From NCBI RefSeq assembly GCF_029227915.1, contig NC_079879.1, forward strand, positions 10,106,001 through 10,170,000: a stretch of 64,000 nucleotides of DNA, read 5' to 3'. A program made the translations under genes and the position numbers. Positions within the stretch are counted from its first letter, which is position 1; the number at the start of each line of letters is the position of its first letter. This document shows positions 56,303-64,000 of this stretch, piece by piece. The notes under the pieces are model-generated. The model did no database searches, was not told the origin of the DNA, and saw only the letters and a list, made by a program, of their open reading frames with translations. Source of the stretch: Hydractinia symbiolongicarpus. Lineage: Eukaryota > Cnidaria > Hydrozoa > Anthoathecata > Hydractiniidae.

Positions 56303-56596
56303 AAAAACGTTGTTTGACTATGATATGACTGATAGGATCTACTTTAGCAACCTAAAAGTAATAATCAAAAACTTGACATCTTAATTCTTGTTTATGTTTA
56401 CAAAATGCAAAATCTGTTTTAATTAACTCTGATGATAGGCCAATCACACCTCTTATATAAATTTTGCCTTTTCCATAGCGTATCTATAAAGTGAAAATTA
56501 AAGTTTATAGCTTCGTTCATTTCACTTCTGTTTTTTTGAGACTATCAAACCTTCTGAGGAAAATGACATTAAAAGATCCATTAGTAGCTCCTCGAC

Positions 56597-57719
56597 TATT
56601 AATATCTAGCTAATGGACTAGGCAGGCCGCATTTTTTTTAAATGCATATTCCTTTCTAACCTTTGAAAATATTTGCTAACTAGTCGCTGGCCGTGGAAAA
56701 ATCCATGGGTTTGCCCGTATTGCGTGTTTCCGTAACGTGACTTTCTTTTCGCGCACAAAAAGACGACGGTTATTATTAAGAAAGCAGTTGTTAGCCCGTG
56801 GAACAATTCACGGGAATTCGCTGTCTTAATTATTTTGCCCATTGTTAGGAAATTACTCTGAGGTAGTCATGGTTGCTGAAAAGATCCACTAATATTCACT
56901 ATAAAGTACACGTTTTCCTTTTAGCCTATTTTATCTAAAAATTTAGTCTGGCATTTAGCAAAAGCTAAATAACGCATTCTGTTAATTTGTTTTCTTGTAG
57001 ATACAACAAAAATTAGTGCGTTTAAAGAGAAGATGAGGCTCCTCTTGTAAATAGACTTCAAAGCAGTTAAGAACATGACAAGAACAATTTCAGCAAAAAA
57101 TAAACGCATCCAGCTTGCGCTAAAATTCAGAAATTCTTCCTATCAAAATTGAAATTCACGAAAAAATTCTGATTTTATATTATCAATTTTTATTTATTAC
57201 AATTCGCTTTGTGTTTCGATTAAAATGCGGAAAAAATAGTCCACAAACAAAATCCACTTACATCATAAAAATTAATTGTTCTTTTCATCATAAATTGTTT
57301 TCTGTTAAATCATTTAAAAGGTACGATTAATTTTTCGTCTACGTAACGAAGCTAAGGAAGTTAATCACCCATGACTTTTGTATAAATTTCTTTTTGTGTA
57401 AATAATGTTGTTGTAAATAGAATTTTTAGTACAAAAAAAGCCCACTGTTTTTTTAATTTATACAAAAAAAACACGGTTTTTTAATCTATATTTTTATCAG
57501 TTTAACACATAGCCACATCCAATTTTCATACCTTTATCAAAAAGGAACGTTTAGTTCATAAAAAAGGACGAACTTTGCAACACGTCTTGGCTAGTGTGAA
57601 TTTTTTTATGTATTTCTGCAGGATAAATCATACAAGGATGATTAAAAGTCGCACACTTTACCGCTGTATTTTTTAATGAGACATACATAGCCAGGAATAG
57701 CAGATAATAAAAGTTTCCA
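56597..57719. other. Region between the inverted-repeat element and GPCR copy 2
   Basis: Minus-strand open frames at 56618-56842 and 56921-57109 have hydrophobic segments but no family signature. Around 56690-56830, two phrases in CCGTGGAA plus CATGGGTTTGCCCGT or CACGGGAATTCG resemble a short repeat. No gene is claimed. Confidence 0.35.
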
Positions 57720-57773
57720 TTGGTATCCTTCCTCTTCAGAAATTCAGTTACTCTCGGTGGTTATATGTCAAGA

Positions 57774-58613
57774 ATGAACCTAATCTTAATAAAGACAGTT
57801 GCAGCTGCATTACCGATAACAGTTCATACGATTGGTTTAATTACGTATTATTACGCCAAAGACTATCAAATCGAACCCAATACCTATGTACTTCTTGTAA
57901 ATTTAAGTTTATCAGAGCTGGCTATCGTGGCTTCACAATTGAGCAGGCACATCTTGCAGCTATGCCATGCTGATTCGGTTTACGTGTACTATCTGGCAGT
58001 GATTGAGTTTCTTGGAGCTTCTGTTCTCTATCTGCTTTTTATGATTGTGCTAACTGTTGACCGATACTTAAGGATACACTTTAACATAAGGTATCCAACA
58101 AAAGTTACAAGACGGCGCACAAAACACTTATTGTTAACGATTTGGTTACTTGTTTTCATTGGAACTGCATTATTTATGGCTATACACAAAGCAAACGAAA
58201 ATAGTTTGATGAGGATATGTTATTTATACTTATATCCAATTGTTGATATGATATTTCTTGTTGCAGCTCTTTACACGTATTTTTTCGCGTTAAAGAAGAT
58301 GAGACATAACAATAAGATTTTGGCACCTCCAATGGGGTACAAAAGAAAACGAACCGCGAAAGTGATTAAAGTGAAACAATATAAAGGATTGCTGGCCGTG
58401 ACATTGATCATTTCAACCTTCCTTGTATTTATTGTTTCCATGGACCAAATGATCTTTTACTCAATCCTTCTTGACATCAACTTGGGTATATACTTGGAGA
58501 CATATATGTTTGTTTCCTACAACATTGGATTCTCAACTGATGTTTTTATCTATATTTGCATGGTGCCAGCTGTGATGAAGGCATTCAGGAAAAAAATATT
58601 GCGTAGAAGGTGA
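57774..58613 (+). CDS. Class A-like orphan GPCR, copy 2 of a tandem family
   Basis: Single exon, 279 aa from the Met aligned with copy 1. In-frame Mets at 57720 and 57765 could add 18 or 3 residues. The long central part, from NLSLSEL through VDRYLRIHFNIRY, is almost identical to copy 1. Changes cluster in TM1, the third intracellular loop (GYKRKRTAKVIK versus CQNWRSVKEIK) and TM7 (FIYICMVPAVMKAF). It shares the same missing CWxP and NPxxY motifs. One extra Asn in the KKMRHNNKIL loop accounts for the length difference. High similarity over the coding part, with differing flanks, points to recent tandem duplication under constraint or gene conversion. Confidence 0.85.
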   Translation: MNLILIKTVAAALPITVHTIGLITYYYAKDYQIEPNTYVLLVNLSLSELAIVASQLSRHILQLCHADSVYVYYLAVIEFLGASVLYLLFMIVLTVDRYLRIHFNIRYPTKVTRRRTKHLLLTIWLLVFIGTALFMAIHKANENSLMRICYLYLYPIVDMIFLVAALYTYFFALKKMRHNNKILAPPMGYKRKRTAKVIKVKQYKGLLAVTLIISTFLVFIVSMDQMIFYSILLDINLGIYLETYMFVSYNIGFSTDVFIYICMVPAVMKAFRKKILRRR

Positions 58614-61600
58614 TGCAAATCTTGGAATTGTTATTTTGTATCAATGAAATTAATGGGCCAGTTACAAAAATATAAATCGTATCAAATGGACATTTTAATT
58701 TAAGAGTTTTTTCGCCTAAAATCAGTGGAAAATGTGATGATAACCAAAGAACCATACTCCAATTCGTTATGTTGATGATTTATTGTCTGTACAAAAGAAT
58801 GTTTCACCTTTATTGTTGGAAACAAACCATTATGTTCAAACCCTTTGAAATCCGACTACCCTTCCTTTTTACTGAACATCTTATGAGCAGAAATCATAAA
58901 AACTTGTTTACAACTTCCAGGGTAATCGCAACAGAATAAGTGACGTTGACTCAGTTAAAAAGTTTGAACCAGAACTAACGTTAAATATTTTGATGAAAAG
59001 TTGTATATATCATTTACAAAATTTGCATTATCTCTTGTTGTAGTTACCAAGGTGTAAGAAGTACACCAAAATGACCAAAACGTCTATTAATGTACGCATA
59101 TACTTAGAGTAAAAGTTATGGTTGAATGCGTCTTTAAATATTATGCGGACACTTTCCATCTATCCATATAGATTACAAACTAGGAATTGCAACAAGAAAA
59201 GTCAATCACCGAATGAATTAAAGGAGAATTCTTGAAAGGAAAATGTTTCGGATTCAAACCTTTCTTCTCTCACAAGAAACATACTTATGGATTTCAGTCT
59301 AGATGTTTCTTAACTATAAGATATACACATGGAAATACAACTGTTTTATATTCTAAAAATTCTTTTCAGTAGGATCCCTGCTGATCTACTAATTTACTTT
59401 TCAATCCTCCTACAGTTAAAAGTCCCTAAAATCTCGCGGCTTCATGTTTAGAATCATTGTGTTTCTTCCACGAAAAGAGATAAATTTAATGTGTTTTTGT
59501 GAACAGGATTTGTGCGTTTGAAGATTGTGTATTTAGAAAATTAAAATGTTTTACATTTAATCAGATATGATACAAATCTGGTAAAAATATATGAAAAGCA
59601 AAAAAAAGGTTACTTTTTGAATCACAATAGATATAAAGACGATGGATGAAATGACATTTCATCCATGAAATCATTCATGAAAGGAGACTGACTCTTCCGT
59701 TACGATCTTCAGTAGGAAATTAGAGTATAGGCTACTTTAGTGACCGCGTGTGGTTAATTAATTCAGTTGCGTTGCCTTTATTCTAAAAGGATGGATAGTA
59801 AGTCAGAGTTCGTTCACTTTGTTGTTACTCGTTCAGGTAGTTGTCAATCTCTTTTGTACGTTTTTAAGCGAATATGTTTGCTTTGCATCATAACTGTATA
59901 ACCTGTCCATGTTTTTTTTTGACGAGTGTAGAAAAGGAACCTAGTTTAGTGTACAGATGACATCTCTCTTTTAATTTATTATCCTTTTACTTAACGCGCT
60001 TTATCTGACTAGCTAGCAGGCGTCTACGTTTTACCCTTTTAGCGAATTTTAGTTTATGAAGGCCCAAATGACTTCATAAAATTAATTCTACCAACTTTCG
60101 AAGGTTTAAAGTGCGAAATTCGATGCCCGTAGAAATTAGTACGAATAAGACATAGCTATTAAATGAGTTTTTTTTTTTTATTAAAAAAATTAAAAAAAGT
60201 CTAAAACCTCCTGGTATATTTTCCTTCTTACTTTTTTCTGAAAACAGGAATAAATAAAGACATCTTTTTAAAACCAAAGAAGAGGTAAAATGATGCAAAG
60301 AAAGTACTTTTAAGTGATGCATTGAAGAGATGCTTAAAATTTAAAATAGTTAATATAAAAAATTATTAGATTTTAAATTAAATCAAATGAAATTGCAGTA
60401 ATTGAAACGAGGAATTTTACTACTAAGGCTTTGTTTCCCTTATTTTTGTATCAGGGCTGCAAATATCGTTAAGCTTTGATTAACGGAAAGGAATTATCGC
60501 CGTATGTACTTTTATCGCCTTACGTATTCGAATTATCGCCTTTTGTCTCCTCTTGCGGCAAAATATTGCTGATATCTGCTTTACTTTTCTTTGTGCCCGT
60601 ATTTTGTTGAAGTATGATATTAAAAACATGTTTCAATAAGCAGAGCCCTACGTTCTAATTACTTGTGCGATGAAAAAACATTAATCATGGCCAGGAGACT
60701 AGTCGTTTTTTTTCTCACCACTAGGAAATCGGAAGAACAAGGTGGAAAAAAATTAGGCTTTCTCGCAAACTAAAGTATCTGAACACTTGCCGCGCTTTTT
60801 GATTAATAAGTTACTTCCATCTTTCTTTGCTCACGTAATTATTAACGAGGCAACCCTTTTTTACTCAATCATACAAACGTTATTAATTGCAAAACTGTTT
60901 AAAAGGAAGATGTGGCCGCGGTGGGTTTGTGCTCTCGTTTTTATTATTAAAAGTTAATATCAATTTATGTTTACTTCCCACAGGCAGCTAATAAAATTCA
61001 CATGAATATCGTATCAGAAATCCCAAAACTTGGATGTTGTATCTACAAAGCCTGTATGTGCAAAACCCTATTCGGTCTTCGTTTTGTCAAGCTTTTGATG
61101 ACGTCACAGAAAAAGTGCTGACATAAGCAAGGATTTATTGCTGCCATTTGGTTCCTGTTGTAACGTACTATTTGAAAAGTTGGGGAGGGGGGACAGAATT
61201 ATTTTACAGCAGACCCGTTTTTTGGTAATTTTCAACGTAGTATGTAAATATGTTGAAAACGAAGAGCATCTAGTATTATATCGATGCATATCTTTGTGGC
61301 CAGCGTTACTTTGAAACAAGGGCCGGAATTATTACAGTAACGCAAGGCGAAGTTGGGTTTAGTGATGTCACGCACAGCATTTTCTTTTCGCATTTCTAAT
61401 TTGAAAAAGGCTGCTCGTCGAAGAAATAATGTTAAAAAGACTTTTATAAGTTGTCAATTCAACAATGATATAAACCATTCAAAGTCAGATTTTATTTGAG
61501 AACTCCTATATAAATATTGTGTTGAAAATCAAAAGATAGCGTTCAGAAAGAGTTGAAAATGACAGGAGTGTTTATCTATATATTTGACCGTAATCCAACT

Positions 61601-63082
61601 GCACTGACCTAACCTTTAAACCAACCCGTGTGTAAGAAAGAATTACAAACTTTTTGACTAATTAAGCAAGCTTTATTCTTTCAAACGAAAGAGTATGACA
61701 CACAAAATTAGTTTACAAAAATTCAATAAATTTAATAAATTTAAAATCTAATCAGAGGTATTCATCACCTTTTGCAGTAAACATAGGAAATACGATCTCT
61801 CTTAGAAGATAAAGGGATGGAAAGCTTCAAATATAACAATATACCTTAGCGGTAAAAAAATTTTGGCTAGATGACTAATATTTTTTTACCGACCAAACTT
61901 TTTTTGCCGATTTTTTTTTTTCAACCTTACTTTTTGCCGACTTTTTTTCCCGACCAAATTTTTTTTGCGTATTTCTTTTTTTTTTACTTTTTGCCAAACA
62001 CCACCGCTTATTTTTTACATACGAAAATTTTTTTGCCGACCACCTTTTTTTGCTGTTTTTTTTCCTTGTTGCTAACTTTTAACAGCTCAATGCAATTACT
62101 ATTTGAGATTGACTAAATGAAACTCTTTTATATACCTATAACAATTCTTTAAAATCTAAAATTTCTTGATCATTTTTGTCTAGAAATTGGTCGGCAAAAA
62201 GTACGTAAATTCAAAAATTTACTCCGCGCAATGGAACAAATATTTTTGCCGACTTTTTATTTTTGCGAATACTAAGAGCTCTAAATTATTATTGATGTAG
62301 CTCATTAATTCTCAAAATTAAGTAAATTTTGAGAAGCGTTGCATTTTGCACGTCTTAAATATCGCAACTCCCACTGCATGATGGTTAAACATTAGATTTA
62401 CCGCAAATTGCAGTTTTCTAATACCTATTTCTTATATACGCAGAAGTTTCAATGAAAAAAGATGACACTTGCAGGCTCAATATTTAATATTTTATAATTA
62501 CACATTCATTCTAAAAAAAACCATATTGAAATACTAACGTGAAAAGATTAAGCAACCTAGTCTACTAGACTTTTTCTATTTTAATATATAAATACTCCTT
62601 CGAAAATTTGGTAGATTATATGATTGATCCTTAATATTTCTTCCACCAAGGATTTAAATAAACAAACTTGGACATTAGCATAACTGATGTAACGTTGTGT
62701 CCGAAATTGTAATTTTTTAAGCAATTTTCCTTTTGGAAAAAATCAGAGAAATATTTGCTTAGCTGTTAGTACCTCCAATAAAAGATTTATAAAGTATATT
62801 TTTCCGACCAATTGTTTTTGCTTTAACAGCAAACTACCAAAGAAATTTTTGTGGAATATTTAAAATTCTGAATAATGTTTTTATATAGGTTGCACTGTGA
62901 GAAAAAGAACATCTGAAGTAATTACATGACGAGTATATTAAAGCCATCTCTTAAAAGTTCAGCTAAAGCAGTCACTGACAATATCATGCTAACTATTTGG
63001 CCATGTATAAACAGACTCAACACTGAGTTTTTATCGCTGAAGCTTTACCAGCTTAACTTCCATACAGAAATTCTAAGAGGAA
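58614..63082. other. Gene-free interval between GPCR copies 2 and 3
   Basis: No conserved coding sequence was recognised over 4.5 kb. T- and A-runs are common (for example about 60168-60200), and the TTTTTGCCGAC repeat cluster lies at 61855-62270. Confidence 0.45.
61855..62270. repeat. Cluster of TTTTTGCCGAC words
   Basis: TTTTTTTACCGACCAA, TTTTTTGCCGATT, TTTTTGCCGACT and similar words recur at least seven times between 61880 and 62045. One inverted copy (TTGGTCGGCAAAAAGTA) lies at about 62187 and one forward copy near 62253, with a weaker TTTTTCCGACCAATT at about 62802. Confidence 0.7.
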
Positions 63083-64000
63083 ATGTTTTATTTGCAAATT
63101 GAAATTTCTATTCTAATCGCACCTATTGTGCTGCATTGTTTTGGATTATATCTCCTTCGCTGCGCGGGTACTTCGAAATTAGAATCGAATACTCGAATAC
63201 ACTTAATCAATTTAAGTTTATCAGAATTAGCTGTGTTGATTTTAGGAATGGTTCGTCGCATTTTAATCCTTTGTAAGCTGGATTCATTGGTGATTTATTA
63301 CGTAATGGTGTTTGAATATTTTGGAGCCACTGTTCTGTATCTGGTTGTAATGACTTTATTAACATTGGATAGATTTTTAAAACTGTACTTAAACATAAAG
63401 TACAAATTATACTGGCATAAAAGTAGAACTAAAAAAATTATCAGTTTGTTATGGTTATCGCTCATTGCGGCAACATCATTGTATGCAATTTTCGTGGAAC
63501 ATGACAAGGATAGTTTAAGATCAAGGTGTTATCTATATTTTTATCCAATCTGCGAAGGATTGTTTCTAGTTGTGGCTGTTTGCACCTACCATTATGCATT
63601 AAGAGAAATGGAAACATCAATATTTCGGAAACGAAACTCAAGTAGAAAGTCCACGGTATCACGAAAGAACTTTCAAAAATCTTATGGAAAGAATGCCAAA
63701 GTAATTTCACGTCGCTTGGATATGAGAATAAAAAGATCCCGAAAAGGAATCTGGATGATAGCTTTGATAATTATTACTTTCATTATGTTTCATGTTACTA
63801 CAGATCAAATATTCTTTTATTTAACCATTTTTGAGACAAAAACTCAGAAATGGTTTATCTGCATGAGTTCTGTTGTGTACAGCCTGGGGTTATGTCTAGA
63901 CATAATCATATATATTTTTGCAACACCTTGCATTAGAAAGATAATGATGAAAAAGCTGGGTTGCCGATGTAACGGTAAACAAAAAAAATACAGCACAAAG
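63083..64000 (+). CDS. Class A-like orphan GPCR, copy 3, cut by the window end
   Basis: An ATG at 63083 opens a frame of 306 codons that is still open at the last base, so the stop lies outside the window. It is clearly related to copies 1 and 2: NLSLSELAVLIL in TM2, EYFGATVLYL then LDRFLKLYLNIKY at the TM3 end (DRF instead of DRY), RSRCYLYFYPICEG in the second extracellular loop, TTDQIFFYL in TM6 and LCLDIIIYIFATPCI in TM7. The third intracellular loop is much longer and very basic (about residues 175-220, with many Ser, Arg and Lys), a likely regulatory difference. It is the diverged member of the cluster. Confidence 0.85.
   Translation, partial: MFYLQIEISILIAPIVLHCFGLYLLRCAGTSKLESNTRIHLINLSLSELAVLILGMVRRILILCKLDSLVIYYVMVFEYFGATVLYLVVMTLLTLDRFLKLYLNIKYKLYWHKSRTKKIISLLWLSLIAATSLYAIFVEHDKDSLRSRCYLYFYPICEGLFLVVAVCTYHYALREMETSIFRKRNSSRKSTVSRKNFQKSYGKNAKVISRRLDMRIKRSRKGIWMIALIIITFIMFHVTTDQIFFYLTIFETKTQKWFICMSSVVYSLGLCLDIIIYIFATPCIRKIMMKKLGCRCNGKQKKYSTK

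Larger units (their letters stand above)
54023..56596. mobile_element. TA-flanked inverted-repeat element carrying a PIN/FEN1-like gene relic
   Basis: The terminal inverted repeats of 59 bp (54023-54081 and 56538-56596) match at 54 of 59 positions, start GTC then TAGGAGCTAC or GAGGAGCTAC, and are bordered by TA on both sides. The shared core is CATTTTCCTCAGAAGGTTTG. Just inside the left end, 54140-54440 holds two or more diverged subrepeats of about 140 bp (GGTTCC, then ATGTCAT, then CTCATG/CTTCATG). The coding remnant 54900-56300 reads left to right. The element lies between two GPCR paralogues. Confidence 0.7.

Noticed and set aside
56618-57109. Minus-strand hydrophobic frames that could be a membrane protein
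   Set aside because: There is no family motif, the two frames are separated by stops, and part of the sequence resembles a short repeat.

Overview
The window is nuclear DNA of an invertebrate animal. It is AT-rich, its genes are split by GT-AG introns from tens of bases to 3.6 kb long, and conserved animal genes sit among many degraded mobile elements. The mix of a ciliary RPGR, MLH1, a DEG/ENaC channel and lineage-specific orphan GPCRs, together with the repeat style, suggests a cnidarian, perhaps a hydrozoan. That placement is inference; no organism-specific marker was found.

Layout. 1-6946 is repeat territory. It holds the end of a small MITE and a TA-flanked inverted-repeat element (460-3274) that carries remnants of an element-borne gene family, and a Penelope-like GIY-YIG fragment is nested inside that element. 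6947-11613 (+) is a complete four-exon p24/TMED cargo receptor. 13859-20591 (-) is a complete six-exon MLH1 mismatch-repair gene. 21399-23435 (-) is a three-exon leucine-rich-repeat protein. 23436-30314 is gene-poor and holds two tRNA-derived SINEs and other dispersed repeats. 30315-43725 (+) is a complete 14-exon RPGR with an RCC1 propeller, a long Glu/Asp/Lys-rich region and a C-terminal CaaX box. It contains a 72-bp minisatellite in one intron and a 20-bp repeat in another. 45565-47240 (+) is a two-exon DEG/ENaC channel. 49001-50331 (-) holds a probable decayed class C GPCR. 51807-64000 carries three related single-exon class A-like GPCRs on the + strand, the third cut by the window edge. 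A second TA-flanked inverted-repeat element (54023-56596) lies between the first two. It carries a broken gene whose motifs resemble PIN/FEN1-type nucleases.

Exon joins were assigned by hand from homology and splice consensus. Every join in TMED, MLH1, the LRR gene, RPGR and the channel keeps reading phase, and the implied lengths (216, 803, 546, 963 and 456 aa) fit or exceed slightly those of known relatives. The genes do not form an operon-like unit. The most interesting non-genic material is the pair of inverted-repeat elements that appear to carry the same gene family, a near-perfect 66-bp inverted duplication inside one of them, and the repeat arrays inside RPGR and MLH1 introns.
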